A stretch of 64,000 bases of DNA from Cynocephalus volans (lineage: Eukaryota; Chordata; Mammalia; Dermoptera; Cynocephalidae). The stretch is from NCBI RefSeq assembly GCF_027409185.1, contig NC_084471.1, forward strand, positions 6,912,535 to 6,976,534, written 5' to 3'. How positions within the stretch are numbered: the stretch's first letter is position 1; the number at the start of each line of letters is the position of its first letter. A program made the translations under genes and the position numbers. Shown here piece after piece: positions 27,201 through 35,660 of this stretch. The notes beneath the pieces are model-generated. The model ran no database searches and was not told the DNA's origin. It saw only the letters and a program-made list of their open reading frames with translations.

Positions 27201-30200
27201 ACTGAGAAGAGAGCACTACCAAAACCAGCCATGAGAGAATGGAAAAAGCACTATGGGCAACCAAACAATCCATTCAGAAATGTAAAACCAAGCCTAGAGC
27301 ATAAAGAGCTTGCACAACATAATCCCTTCTGTATAAACAAGAAAATTAAGATACACGCACACACAATACACAGCCTAGCATGTTATCCCAGAAGGAATCA
27401 TAATCAAGTGTGAATAGTGATTACGTTTGGTGAAGGGGAGACGTCTGTGCATGTGTGCGCGCATGTGTGCACGCGTGCCTTTTTATGTTGTTTCAACTTT
27501 CTAACCATTTCTAACCACTGTTCACTTTTTTCCCTCTCTTCAACGTCAACAGCAATCCTTTCCTTTTTTTTTTTTTTTTTGTTTTTGTTTTTGTAGCTGG
27601 CCTGTACGGGGATCTGAACCCTTGACCTTGGTGTTACCAGCACCATGCGCTAACCGAGTAAGCTAACCAGCCAGCCCAATAGCAGTCTTTTCTGATGCCA
27701 GGAGTCCATTCTTCTTAGAAGGACAAGTAGAAGAGTAAGGCAGAAAAGGTGCTCAGGAAGCAGAGTAGGAAAGGACCTTGTGTCACTACCAAAGTTTAGA
27801 TGTCATCCTGCAGGTAAAAGGGAATTACTTCAGAATTTTCAGCAGAGGAGAGACAGGATCAAATTTCCTTATAAGAAAGAGCTGATCAGGCGGATGAATA
27901 TGGAGTTTTGCTCAGAAGGAGAGAAGACTGGAAATGAGAAGCATGAGGGGCTCCTGCAGCAGCTCCAGCAGCAGGGATGGAGGCTGGTCCAGCACGGGCC
28001 GTGGTGCTGGAGGGGAGGACGTACTCTAGATGGTTCACGGGCAGGAGCTGGAAGACACTGTCACTAATGGAGTACCGGAGAAAGAGGAGGCTGTGAAAAT
28101 TTTCAGCTCTGGGCTTAGCTGAAAAGGTTAGGTTGGTGCCATTGGAGAGGTCAGGAATAGAGATGGAAGGACAGGCAGGGCAGGGGGTGGAAAGAAACAA
28201 TGACTTCAGATTTTAGCCACATGGAGTTGGAGATTATCTATGGAATTCCACAAGGAAATGTTTAGTAGGCAGTTGCTTATTCAGGGCTAGAGCTCAACAA
28301 AGAGGAACTGGCTAGAAACAGAGCTTGGGGAGCCCTCCACATTTAGGCTGTACTTGAAACCAGGGATGTGGATGAGATCTCCAGAAGAGTGATTCTTGCA
28401 GAAAAGCAACCTTTAAGAATGGTCACAGGGGGAAAAAGCTGACAATGGAGACTAAAAATGAATGTGATGAGAGACGGAAAGCAACCCAGGAGAATGGGAT
28501 TCAGAGAAACCCAGGGAAGAGAAAATGTGAAGAGGAGGTAGAGAAACATTCAAAAGGTAAGTAACAAAGCACTGAAAATATATTCCACATAAGTGACAAC
28601 GTGATCATTTCTGTAATATACCAAGAGCTCTTATAAATTAACAAAAGCCCAACAATGCAATGGAAAGCAGAAAACACCAATAGGTAATTCACAAATGGCT
28701 AATAAGCAGTATAAAACACTTGATCTCATTCATAACTAAATAAGTGCAAATTAAAACAATGAGAGAGTATTTTTCTCCTGACAGGATGGCAAGAATTAAA
28801 AAATGTGAGAACACCCAATTTTGGGGAGCAGACCCTCTCATACACTGCTGCAGGAGTGTGGAATGGTGGGTTTCTTTGGAGAGCAATATGGCAACATCTG
28901 TTCCTATGATAAAGCACATACCCTTTGACCTAGTTAACCCACTTCTAGGAATTTATTCTGTGGATATACTGTCATATTTACGCAAAGATACATGAAGACA
29001 TTGAACACATCATTGTTTGTAAGAGCAAAACACTCAATTAATTTAAATGTCCATCAAAAGGGAAACGCTTACAATAAATGACAGGAAGTCCACACAGTGA
29101 GGTACCATGCAGCCAACAGATCAGTATGTGCTCATGTGAAAAGATCTCCATAATTTATGATGTCAAAAAAGAAAGTTGCAGAATAAAAACATGGAAAATT
29201 AAAGTTTTTGTTTAAAGGATATATGTGTTTACACATGTGCACAACATATCTGGAAGGATGCAGAAGAAACTGTTAGCCGTGTTACCACTGGAAAGTGGAC
29301 TGGAGTTGGCCAGGGGAGGGAAATGTGTATATTCCATTTCAATACCCTTTTGTACCATCTGATTTTTTATACTTTTTTTACTTTAATCTTTTAAAACCAT
29401 AAACTTTTTATTTTAAGCGGGAATGGTCCACAGTGCCAAATACTGCTGAAAGGTCAAGGGCAATGAGTACTGAAAGGGGCCAGCTGGATCCGGCCACAAG
29501 GAAGTTGCTGGTGACTTCTGCTTGTTCAGTGTAGCCCCAAAGACAGAAGGAACCCACAGAGGGGAGGGGAAAGAGGGTGCAGCCCAGGAAAGAGACTGCT
29601 CCACAGACAGAGCAAGACCCTGAGGAGATGGGGAGTGGGTAACAGACAAGTGCCCCCCCATAGGGTCAGCGAGGGCCCCAAAGGAGAGAACGCAGCAGAA
29701 TGCTCAGCATGGTGCCTGGGAAGGGGACAAATACATCAGCTCCCATTACGATGCTGGAGGAGTTATGAAGAACACAGGATGGACTGGCCTTGGACAAGAA
29801 GACAGACACTTCTTCCTCCAGGATAAGAGAGACAGGAAGTGAGGCAAGTGCAATTACATGTCAGATTGTGGGAGGCACCCAGGAACCAGGGGGGTTCAGC
29901 TTCCAGGAACCAGCGCTCCTCTGGGGTAGGAAACAGGTCTACACCAGGCTCGGGGTGGGGTGCTTAGTAGGTTGAGGAGATGGGAAGAGTTACAGGTTTT
30001 CAGAAGGGACTGGAAAAGAATGCCAAATAGAGATCACACTTACTTCAATGAGGTTTTTAGCCTTAAAAACATCTCCAATTTCACAAATGATGATATCATC
30101 TTTAGTCCTTCCAAGTCCATCAAAATGAACATGTTGAACAACCACCTAAACGTGACAAAGGGACACTGATTATTTTTTATGACACAAGGCAAGGGATTAG

Positions 30201-33200
30201 TTATCAAGACTAAAGACGAATATACAAAATTAATTTCAAGGTTTTTTTCAAGTTTAATAGCCCGCACTTTTTTCTACGCTGTTGTAGACTGTCTTCCAAT
30301 CACCAGCTACTGAGCAAGCTGAGAATGGAATGGGCACCTCTGCCAGGCTTGCTTTCCCTCCCATTTCTGAAGCTGGTAGAATACTGGCCACTCTCCAGAT
30401 GCAATCCCAGGAGGCCCCACGCTTCTTACTTCAGGACTTTATTCTTACTTTGCACACCTTTTCAAAAAACTTGTCACTTGGAAAAAAACACAAAAAACAG
30501 TAACTTGAACTTTCCCTTTGCTAAGTCCATACTTCCAGCCAGACGACCCAGGACCACATCAGCCCTAAACCCAAGCAGGCCACAGAGGCCACTTCTGTCA
30601 TTCCCAACACACTCCCTGAGCACTGACCTGCGGACGAATGCTGACTTAATAACTGTGTGCATCTTGCTAAAGATCTTGCATAAATTTCAGCACAGCATGA
30701 TAAAGAGCCCCTCCCCTACCAGTCTCCTCAAAGGAAAGTAAACTCTTCAAGAGCTGAAAAACTATATTCAAATTTCGAAGGCAAACAAGTTTATGAAGTT
30801 TCATTTGAGACCCAGGGTCTTTTTTCCAGGAGTACAGAAGTATAAACTTAAACATAGTTTAAGATTGTCCTTGAAATACTTTTGGTTTTACTAATAACAT
30901 AAATACAAAAATGTGTTTGCCTAAACTTCCCACATAAATACTTGCCAAGGAAAAACTGCTTCTCTAAACTAGAAACTACTATTCTACAAGTCACCAGTCT
31001 TTCTGGTCGTAGTTGGTTACAAACTTTTCTTTGACAAAGACACTGAGACAGGTTAATTCATTTATATCTCCCTAGCGGTTTATGGAAGTGAATGTTTCTA
31101 GTAACAATTATATCAAGACCTTCAATAGAAAACTCCGGCCAGGTGCCAAAAAAAAAAAAAAAGAAAACTCACATCTTTGTTTTCAAGAATTTCCTGTTTA
31201 GCTTCAGGTTCAACTTCAACAAATTCAGCTTCTTCTCCTAATGCTCCAAAATCAGGTCCACTTGATGGAAGAGGCTCCAAACTCTGAAAGGGAGGGAGAA
31301 GCCACAGACAAATGAACTTGTAACACTAAAAACAACAACAACAAATAAAAAGCTTTGAGTTTTGTCTTTAGGTAGTCTCCAGAAAATTCAGTACAGTTGT
31401 TCCCTGTGGTACGCAAAGGCTGGGGACAAGGATGTGGAATGGGGAATATAAAGACAGGTGGAAGCTACTGTCAATGTGCAAGTCCTTGGATTTGTGTTTA
31501 ACTCATAGGTGTTCACTGTACTATTAATAAATAAAACAAAAATAAAATTATTTAACTAAAAGGGTCCTGTATGAACCCATGATGGCTGTTTCATGAACCA
31601 AGGATTATGACTTAATGTAACTCTGTATACCTGAGGCTCAGGTTTATATATCTGAAGAGGAAAAAAATAATTAAAAAATAAGATGGCTACAAAGACATCC
31701 TAACTTTTAGAATTGAAATTGCATACACTTTAGGATAGCTACGTTGACAAAGCAAATTACTAAGAAAACACTTTGTTTAGATCCTGATAAATTTTTTCAT
31801 TTCAGAAAGTCTCATTCACATTAAAAGGAACTGCAGATGCTCATAAAATGGACCAGAAAGCTGTCACTTTTCACAATATGAATTGACCTTATCTCAAAAC
31901 ATTAAAGCATCTTCTGAATAAGCATTCCACAGGCTGTGCTTGATTTAGTATTTCTGGGACGACATAATAAATACATACAGTAACATTCACATAATATTAA
32001 ATATCATATATATTTATATATATGTCATATTACATATACTTATATATATAACATATAATATATTACTAGTTCACTTCTTATTTGTTCCTATGTTTGCTTG
32101 ACCATAAGTCACTGGACACTTGCTCAACCACAGGGATTCCCACGCACCCCATACAGACGGATTCAGAAGGTCTAGTGCAGCACCAGGCGATCGTTACAAA
32201 TAGGCAAGTATGGGGAAAACTGTGCTAACCAATACCTGGCTATTTTCTTGCTCCACTAATTCTATATAAATAGGCACTTTCAAAGTGCGTATAAGTGTTT
32301 GACATCTGCATATGTGGAGCAATAGGGACTCTGGGGCCACTATCACCCTTTCCCTGGAATACTCAACAGTCTCTTGTCAGTATATCTTCCCCACTGTCAC
32401 TGGTTCCCTGGAAAGGTAACTGACCTGGCAGTATGGTGGCCCCTTCCCCATTCCTAACCTAAGACTGTGCTGGTCCTCAAAAGTACCTATAGGGATAGAA
32501 TCCAACTAAATTCCTTAGCAGAATACACAAAAAACTCCACCATACAGCCTGCGTCTGCTACTCCAGTTTCCATCTCCACCACACGCCCACCTCACATTCC
32601 AGCTTTTGCACACCTTGTCGCTATTCCAGAATAACTCTCCCTTGTGTTGCTTAAAGATCCACCTTAAATATTATCTCTCCTGTGAGCCATTCCTGGCTTT
32701 TTCAGGCAGAATTAGTCCTTCCTTCACAGGGACACCTCTTGATGTTAGAAGTCTGTGACCCTCAGTTACCCATTCTTTTTAAATTTTTATCTGCCCTAGC
32801 ATAACAGATACTCAATAAATACTTGTGGAATAATGAGAAAATGAATTTTTTTTTGCTTTTTCATTTAATAAATATGTACTGAGTGCCTACTGTGTGCTGA
32901 GCACTGGGCTCACAGCAGTGAACAGGACCAAGTCCTTGTGGTTGAGGCTGAATTTTATATAAGGTGGAAAAAAAAAAGGGAAGATAATGCTGGGCAAAGA
33001 ACATACAATTTCATATTATTATCCTTCCATTTTGTTGTGAAATAGTTTAAAAACTGATCATTATTGCGTTTGTCAAAAATACAAGCAAATTAACAATATG
33101 TACACGTATTCATTCTTCTTAACCTAAATGCTTAGCAATATGCTTTGTCTGGGCACAAAGTTTATATTCCATTATGCTAAAAAATTCCATTACAGTTCCT

Positions 33201-35320
33201 AAAATCTCAAAGTATGAAACAAGGTTTACCAAAGACCTACCACTCCCACATACATTCCTTAATCTGGAATATAGACTTTAAGTTCAAGAAATGATGTCTT
33301 TGAGATTTCACAGTTACAGCAAAGCTTCATGTCCTAAATTAACTGTTCTATTAGTAGAGTTTCATTCGATCACCAAATATTATTAAGACCCTGCTATGTG
33401 ATAAGCACTATCAAGACCCTCACCATCACAGAATTTACATTCCAGTGTCTGGAAGAACAGGCAGAGGATAAGTATTTGGTAAAATAAATTAGAATAAATA
33501 TTTGGACCTAGCCTCTAACCTTCAAGCAGCTCAGTCTACCTATCAGTAAACAAGTTTTTTTGAGCACCATGTTGCAGGCACTATGCAAGGCAGTGGGGAC
33601 AGGAGCTGAAATAAATTTAATGAGTTATGAATGGCTTCTTTACCGTGATATATAGACTAGAATGAAGTAGAAAATATAATAATACATAATAAATATTAAT
33701 GATAAATATTGTTTCACAAAACTTTTGTTTCCCAGAAGCATAAGAATACTAGGTGGCAAATGTCAAATGTTTTCTTACTGTGAGTTCTGATCAAAAACTC
33801 CAAAAAGCACTGGCTAGTGAGATGTAAGATCGAATTAGAGAACTGAAAACACTTTTTGTCAATATAATCAAAGGAGCAGCAATTTTAGCATCAAAGGAGC
33901 TCCATAAAAACACTGTTTTTTCTGTATCCCTAACACCTTTGACAGTGCCAGGCATAGTAAGCCATCAGTAAATATTAGTTGAATAAATGAATGAATGCTT
34001 ACTTTTTTTTCCCCCAAGATGGGGGAAGAATGCGAGCCAAGTAAGATGCGATTCCTACTGTAACATCTAGAAACTTAGAATCTAATAGGATAAGACAAAA
34101 AGGCAAACAGAGCTAAAACAAGACAATATAAATGGCACCAGAGGAAAAATGCCAAGGAAGGTAGCAGATCCAAATGAGGGGGAGATAAAGAAGAGGTTCT
34201 ACAGGAAGCGACTTGAACTGAGTACTAAAAGATGAAACACCAAGGTCAAGGGTTTGGATCCTGGTACCACCAGCCAGCCGCCAAAAAAAAAAAAAAAAAA
34301 AGATGAGACTATTCTGACAGCTAAAGATAAGTGCGGGAGTGGGCGATGGAAGGGGGAACTGAGTGGACAACACAGTCCGAAGAGCCTCAGAAGAGCAATG
34401 CTGCTTGATTCGGATGAAAGATACGTAAAGGGGAGTTCTGTTCAACTCTAGAGGCCAGGCTGAGACGTCCGTGCTAAATTCTTTTGGAAGATAAAGGGGA
34501 AGTACTGAACACTTCCGGGCAGGGCAAGTGAAACAACCCACGTTGTAGGAGAAAAGTACTGTTGTGCCCGGGACTCAGGAAGTCTGAGCTTTGTGACATT
34601 CTGAGGCTCTACCTGTGTGACCTTGGACAAATAACGCATTGACTGGCCCTCAGGTAAAATTACGATAGTGGAGAGCCGTTTGACAAGCAGTTGGTACGGG
34701 CCAAGCAAGCCCTTTCTCTGCATTATTTATTTTATTCTCCCAACAGCCTGGTGAGGGGTTACCACGTCCACTTCGGCAGGAGGACTGAGGGCACTGAGAG
34801 GCTCCGTTTTCAGACGGTAAAGCAGGAGGAGAAAAGACGACGCGTGGGTAGGTCTGCGTTAGGGACGTCAAGGGGTCCTCCGTGTCAGAAGTCCACAACG
34901 ACTCCGGCAGGGGCTGAGCGGGGACAGACAGGAGGAGGTGACCGCTAGAGAGCGGAGACGCCCGAAATGACTGAAGGTAGAGAAGTCAAGTCATGGAGAA
35001 AAAGAACCTATTCACTGCGGTCGAGGACATCCCTGAAAGTCATCTAGTCCTTTCTGGGGACACTCATTGGCCTTAAGCAAGTCAGGTGCCTCCTCTGAGC
35101 AGCGGTGTCCCGCTCGGAGGTCTACGAGACTCGTGGGCCCGAGGCGACATCTTAGCTGCCTCCCCACCCGGCCCGCGCCGCCCTTGGTGTCCTCTGACCA
35201 CGGGAACCCCGGGCGCAGCCACGAGAGGGTCTCCCCGCGGCGCCCGCCCGCTTCGCCCGCCCAGAGGTCACGCAGCCCGCGGGTCGCTGGGCCTCTTACC
35301 CGGGCGTGCACCGTCCCCAT
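3067..35320 (-). CDS. SAMM50: SAMM50, mitochondrial outer-membrane beta-barrel assembly protein (14 of an expected 15 coding exons)
   Basis: SAMM50 is the Omp85/BamA-family core of the sorting and assembly machinery. It folds beta-barrel proteins such as VDAC and TOM40 into the mitochondrial outer membrane and also helps anchor MICOS and cristae. Coding exons on the minus strand (high to low coordinate) are 35300-35320, 31173-31283, 30044-30145, 27003-27090, 22502-22608, 21720-21850, 21396-21483, 19352-19480, 18638-18709, 13600-13686, 11090-11160, 8279-8346, 4048-4194 and 3067-3208. They sum to 1364 nt (454 codons plus 2 nt) without frameshift or internal stop. Human SAMM50 has 469 residues, so about 15 codons of a last exon are missing, most likely beyond the left edge. 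The start MGTVHAR is as in human. Residues about 45-125 form the POTRA domain; the rest forms the barrel. The Omp85 loop-6 motif is present as VRGF at residues 345-348. All introns are GT-AG. Family assignment is very secure. Confidence 0.97.
3430..3690 (+). repeat. L2 LINE 3' end
   Basis: The segment carries the L2 signature: a 'ccctttgcctggaat' block, a 'gaggaagggaccaagcc' block, and the final 'aagtgctcaataaatgttgg' followed by ttgaataa. It is old and lies in SAMM50 intron 13. Confidence 0.75.
3761..3923 (-). mobile_element. dimeric tRNA-Ile-derived SINE
   Basis: Two tRNA-like units lie in tandem on the minus strand, each with an A-box-like 'tggctcact' segment and a B-box-like 'gggtttggatcc' or 'aggttaagatcc' segment. 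The insert is bounded by a 17-bp target-site duplication (caaccaacaactttatt at 3744-3760; caactaacaactttatt at 3924-3940, one mismatch). Similar dimers are at 22011-22184 and 26488-26654. The family resembles the CYN SINEs reported from colugos. Confidence 0.85.
4048..4194 (-). CDS. SAMM50: SAMM50 coding exon 13
   Basis: Encodes [18 protein letters not shown] through [14 protein letters not shown], part of the C-terminal half of the barrel. Length 147 nt, acceptor gcttag, donor GTAAAA. It opens in phase 1 and ends in phase 1. Confidence 0.95.
5353..5407 (+). repeat. short AT-rich tandem repeat
   Basis: About five imperfect copies of a 9-bp unit, roughly aagttaaat, lie in tandem next to A-rich sequence in SAMM50 intron 12. 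Confidence 0.7.
5637..5718. mobile_element. palindromic Tc1/mariner-like MITE
   Basis: An 82-bp near-palindrome is flanked on both sides by TA, the mariner target. The arms at about 5647-5667 and 5688-5708 are perfect inverse complements for about 21 bp (tgaaaaagttcatggaaaaa type), separated by about 20 bp. There is no coding capacity. A second copy is at 18884-18967. Confidence 0.75.
5930..6290 (-). mobile_element. old L1 3' region, antisense
   Basis: The sequence contains the familiar antisense L1M blocks (ttgatgggcatttgggtttc, followed by ttggggctgttattaat). It is diverged and has no coding value. Confidence 0.5.
6640..6799 (+). mobile_element. old L1 fragment
   Basis: The segment matches the L1 ORF2 3' block (acacactgctggagggagtg, then cctagcaatgccacat). 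It is interrupted on its right by a partial tRNA-like SINE at 6800-6890. Confidence 0.5.
6800..6890 (+). mobile_element. truncated tRNA-Ile-like SINE
   Basis: Only part of the tRNA-like unit remains (ttataacaccaaggtcacag, then a degenerate B box), followed by a (taaaa)n tail. Confidence 0.65.
7060..7815 (+). mobile_element. old L1 3' end (L1M type)
   Basis: The segment has the terminal ORF2 region (a decayed 'gaatggacaaacaaactg' block and a 'caatggaatattattttgtt' block) and a long 3' UTR ending near aataaagtct. It contains multiple stops and is not functional. Confidence 0.7.
8279..8346 (-). CDS. SAMM50: SAMM50 coding exon 12 (Omp85 loop-6 motif)
   Basis: Encodes [20 protein letters not shown] plus SE, completing an Arg codon at its start. 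It contains the Omp85 loop-6 signature VRGF at residues 345-348; human has IRGF by memory. Length 68 nt. The acceptor is gtcttag. The donor is GTCTGT, weaker than the GTRAGT type at most other exons of this gene. Confidence 0.95.
10106..10217 (-). mobile_element. tRNA-Ile-like SINE, monomer
   Basis: A minus-strand monomer with the poly-T start of its reversed tail and a B-box-like segment. It is bounded by a 7-bp duplication cagcaat at 10099-10105 and 10218-10224. Confidence 0.8.
10365..10465 (+). mobile_element. tRNA-Ile-like SINE, monomer
   Basis: The head reads gggctggccagttagctcag with an A-box-like ttagctcagttggttagagc, then a B-box-like gggttcagatccc and a poly-A tail. It is inserted in an older L1-like sequence. 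Confidence 0.85.
11090..11160 (-). CDS. SAMM50: SAMM50 coding exon 11
   Basis: Encodes [17 protein letters not shown] then PSSIAD, part of the barrel. Length 71 nt, acceptor gaacag, donor GTGAGT, ending in phase 2 with AG of the Arg completed by exon 12. Confidence 0.95.
11418..11522 (-). mobile_element. tRNA-Ile-like SINE, monomer
   Basis: A full monomer on the minus strand. An 11-bp target-site duplication flanks it (ggcttccgttc at 11407-11417; ggcttccattc at 11523-11533). Confidence 0.85.
12896..13011 (-). mobile_element. tRNA-Ile-like SINE, monomer
   Basis: A minus-strand monomer with a G-rich linker where the tail should be, followed by gtacagggatcgaaccctgg (B box complement) and the A-box end gagttaactgggc. 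Boundaries are approximate. Confidence 0.8.
13600..13686 (-). CDS. SAMM50: SAMM50 coding exon 10
   Basis: Encodes [18 protein letters not shown] then [11 protein letters not shown]. Length 87 nt, in phase 0 at both ends. The acceptor is cccacag and the donor is GTGAGT. Confidence 0.95.
14301..18035 (+). mobile_element. L1 LINE with 5' inversion (twin priming) and an internal deletion
   Basis: The left part (14301-15510) is L1 in minus orientation. It includes the ORF1-ORF2 spacer and the start of ORF2 near 15048 with its endonuclease region; a 96-codon remnant lies at 14464-14754. The right part (15511-18035) is L1 in plus orientation, from just after the endonuclease region to the 3' tail. 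The two parts meet head to head, and the ends at 14301 and 15511 are neighbouring points of ORF2 with only about 10 nt lost between them. A further deletion near 16120-16150 removes most of the reverse transcriptase. A SINE is inserted at 16349-16439. The copy is dead, with several stops. Confidence 0.9.
16349..16439 (+). mobile_element. tRNA-Ile-like SINE nested in L1
   Basis: The head reads gggctggctggttagctcaa. Its 13-bp target-site duplication is L1 sequence (aacgtccatatta at 16336-16348; aaagtccatatta at 16440-16452), so this SINE is younger than the L1 copy. Confidence 0.9.
18638..18709 (-). CDS. SAMM50: SAMM50 coding exon 9
   Basis: Encodes [18 protein letters not shown] then LLKVNQ. 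Length 72 nt, phase 0 at both ends. The acceptor is ctttcag and the donor is GTACTG, a weaker form. Confidence 0.95.
18884..18967. mobile_element. palindromic Tc1/mariner-like MITE
   Basis: An 84-bp near-palindrome flanked by TA on both sides. The inverted arms read ggtacttcaaaaagttcatg and its complement. It is non-coding and the same type as the element at 5637-5718. Confidence 0.75.
19352..19480 (-). CDS. SAMM50: SAMM50 coding exon 8
   Basis: Encodes [19 protein letters not shown] then [20 protein letters not shown] and SSLS. Length 129 nt, phase 0 at both ends. The acceptor is tttgcag and the donor is GTAAGG. Confidence 0.96.
21140..21285 (+). repeat. MIR SINE
   Basis: The segment has the MIR core pattern (gatgtgccaagcactctgct, then ttattcatctccacggcagc). 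Confidence 0.5.
21396..21483 (-). CDS. SAMM50: SAMM50 coding exon 7
   Basis: Encodes [19 protein letters not shown] then [10 protein letters not shown], completing an Asn codon at its start. Length 88 nt. The acceptor is cctag and the donor is GTAAGT. Confidence 0.96.
21720..21850 (-). CDS. SAMM50: SAMM50 coding exon 6
   Basis: Encodes [19 protein letters not shown] then [20 protein letters not shown] and NFER, ending in phase 2. The Omp85 barrel begins about here. Length 131 nt; donor GTAGGA. Confidence 0.96.
22011..22184 (+). mobile_element. dimeric tRNA-Ile-derived SINE
   Basis: Two tRNA-like units in tandem on the plus strand: a left unit beginning ggggccggcccatggctcat, a right unit with ggttaagatccccttaccgg, then an (aaaat)n tail. 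A 14-bp target-site duplication flanks it (aaaacctgcttttg at 21997-22010; aaaacctgtctttg at 22185-22198). Confidence 0.85.
22502..22608 (-). CDS. SAMM50: SAMM50 coding exon 5 (end of POTRA)
   Basis: Encodes [19 protein letters not shown] then [16 protein letters not shown]. Length 107 nt, entering in phase 1. The acceptor is acttag and the donor is GTATGC. It covers the last POTRA strand and the linker to the barrel. Confidence 0.96.
23329..23448 (-). mobile_element. tRNA-Ile-like SINE, monomer
   Basis: A minus-strand monomer with a long poly-T start, a partly lost B box and a conserved anticodon-arm region (ttggtgttatcagcaccaca). Confidence 0.8.
23465..23790 (-). mobile_element. old L1 3' UTR, antisense
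   Basis: Begins tttattttttagagcagttt, a typical antisense L1M 3' UTR block, and continues with caccactgcagtataataca. Diverged and non-coding. Confidence 0.5.
24015..24695 (+). mobile_element. 5'-truncated L1 3' end
   Basis: Contains the ORF2 C-terminal block (cccactactgggtatacacc; caatggaatactattcagcc) and the L1 3' UTR, with an A-rich end. Stops interrupt the frame. Confidence 0.85.
24774..24980 (+). mobile_element. Tigger-derived non-autonomous DNA transposon (MER2-like)
   Basis: Starts cagtcatgcaccacataacg, continues gtggtcccataagattataa and ggctataccatatagcctac, and ends near aacaacacatttctcagaag. This is the pattern of internally deleted pogo/Tigger elements. The right terminal repeat is degenerate. 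There is no coding content. Confidence 0.75.
25032..25325 (-). mobile_element. MER5A-like hAT MITE split by a SINE
   Basis: Two halves (25032-25198 and 25303-25325) form a MER5A-type element in minus orientation, ending in ctttgagaaccactg. They are separated by the SINE at 25199-25302. Confidence 0.75.
25199..25302 (+). mobile_element. tRNA-Ile-like SINE nested in MER5A
   Basis: The head is tggtctgaccagttagctca. A 16-bp target-site duplication made of MER5A sequence flanks it (cagaccacactttgag at 25183-25198; cagatcacactttgag at 25303-25318). Confidence 0.85.
26030..26395 (+). repeat. L2 LINE 3' region
   Basis: Has the L2 order: a 'tggccactgggcctgttaaa' block, 'ctcctgaagggggacactgt' and a final 'agcaggtgcccatgagtaaa' with gaatgaatg. 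Confidence 0.65.
26488..26654 (-). mobile_element. dimeric tRNA-Ile-derived SINE
   Basis: The third dimer in the window, built like those at 3761-3923 and 22011-22184. It is flanked by an imperfect duplication of about 14 bp (tccctcctcttttt and ttcctcctcttttt). Confidence 0.85.
27003..27090 (-). CDS. SAMM50: SAMM50 coding exon 4 (POTRA)
   Basis: Encodes [19 protein letters not shown] then [10 protein letters not shown], ending in phase 1. Length 88 nt. The acceptor is ttacag and the donor is GTACAT. Human has RQV where this reads RHV, by memory. Confidence 0.96.
27563..27678 (-). mobile_element. tRNA-Ile-like SINE, monomer
   Basis: A minus-strand monomer with a poly-T start, gtacggggatctgaaccctt (B box complement) and an A-box end taagctaaccagccagccc. 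Confidence 0.85.
28560..29400 (+). mobile_element. old L1 3' region
   Basis: Shows L1 ORF2 3' blocks such as atgagagagtatttttctcc, atacactgctgcaggagtgt and acccacttctaggaatttat. Strongly diverged, with no usable frame. Confidence 0.65.
30044..30145 (-). CDS. SAMM50: SAMM50 coding exon 3 (POTRA)
   Basis: Encodes [20 protein letters not shown] then [14 protein letters not shown], the first POTRA strands and helix. Length 102 nt, phase 0 at both ends. The donor is GTAAGT. Confidence 0.97.
31136..31161 (+). mobile_element. 26-bp severely truncated SINE stub beside the exon 2 donor
   Basis: The insert cggccaggtgcc plus an A tract looks like the last bases and tail of the local tRNA-like SINE. 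It is flanked by a perfect 9-bp duplication, agaaaactc, at 31127-31135 and 31162-31170. The right copy overlaps the SAMM50 exon 2 splice donor. Confidence 0.6.
31173..31283 (-). CDS. SAMM50: SAMM50 coding exon 2
   Basis: Encodes [20 protein letters not shown] then [17 protein letters not shown], an acidic N-terminal segment before the POTRA domain that faces the intermembrane space in the known topology. Length 111 nt, phase 0 at both ends. The acceptor is tttcag and the donor is GTGAGT. An Alu-free SINE stub lies just past the donor. Confidence 0.97.
31985..32070. repeat. AT-rich simple repeat (TATA-type)
   Basis: Alternating A/T with short tatatata runs and ataatatatt pieces, in SAMM50 intron 1. 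Confidence 0.75.
32590..32840 (+). repeat. L2 LINE 3' end
   Basis: Has the L2 blocks ttaaagatccaccttaaata, gtgagccattcctggctttt and the end cagatactcaataaatactt. Confidence 0.7.
34235..34301 (+). mobile_element. 5'-truncated tRNA-Ile-like SINE
   Basis: Starts in the anticodon arm (aacaccaaggtcaagggttt), then a B-box remnant, gccagccgcc and a poly-A tail. A flanking repeat of aaagatga is seen on both sides. Confidence 0.75.
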
Positions 35321-35660
35321 AGTTCCCTCTCCAGCCGCCGCCTAGCAGAGCTGCCCGGGCTCGACCAAGGGTCGGCCGGTGAGGGCAGAAGAGGAGTCTG
35401 CGGTGGCGGCGCTGCTGGTCAGTGCGACTCCCACAAGCCCCCGGACGCAGCGCATTGGGGGGGCGGCCATGATGCCCCGCCCTCTCCCCGCCTCCTGATT
35501 TACGATCCCATCGCTCATTGGTCCTTATGAGCCTGTGACCCGGATGTTCACACGGACGCCGGGAAGCCCTGTGACCTGAAAGGGCGCAAGCGCAGAGCTT
35601 CCACTGACGCCCGCGAAGCTGCTGGCGCACGGAGGGCGCGTGGAGGGCGGGTGTGCGTGA
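35085..35660. promoter_or_regulatory. SAMM50: SAMM50 CpG-island promoter
   Basis: CpG-dense sequence surrounds the SAMM50 start codon at 35318-35320. In gene orientation the upstream part has a CCAAT box (complement of attgg at 35517-35521), a GC box (complement of gccccgccct at 35474-35483) and further G-rich runs, but no TATA box. The pattern fits a housekeeping promoter. The transcription start is probably between 35340 and 35450, by inference. Confidence 0.75.
35300..35320 (-). CDS. SAMM50: SAMM50 coding exon 1
   Basis: Encodes only MGTVHAR, 21 nt. The donor is GTAAGA. The seven residues match human SAMM50, which fixes the start. Longer frames across the CpG island are shadows. Confidence 0.95.
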
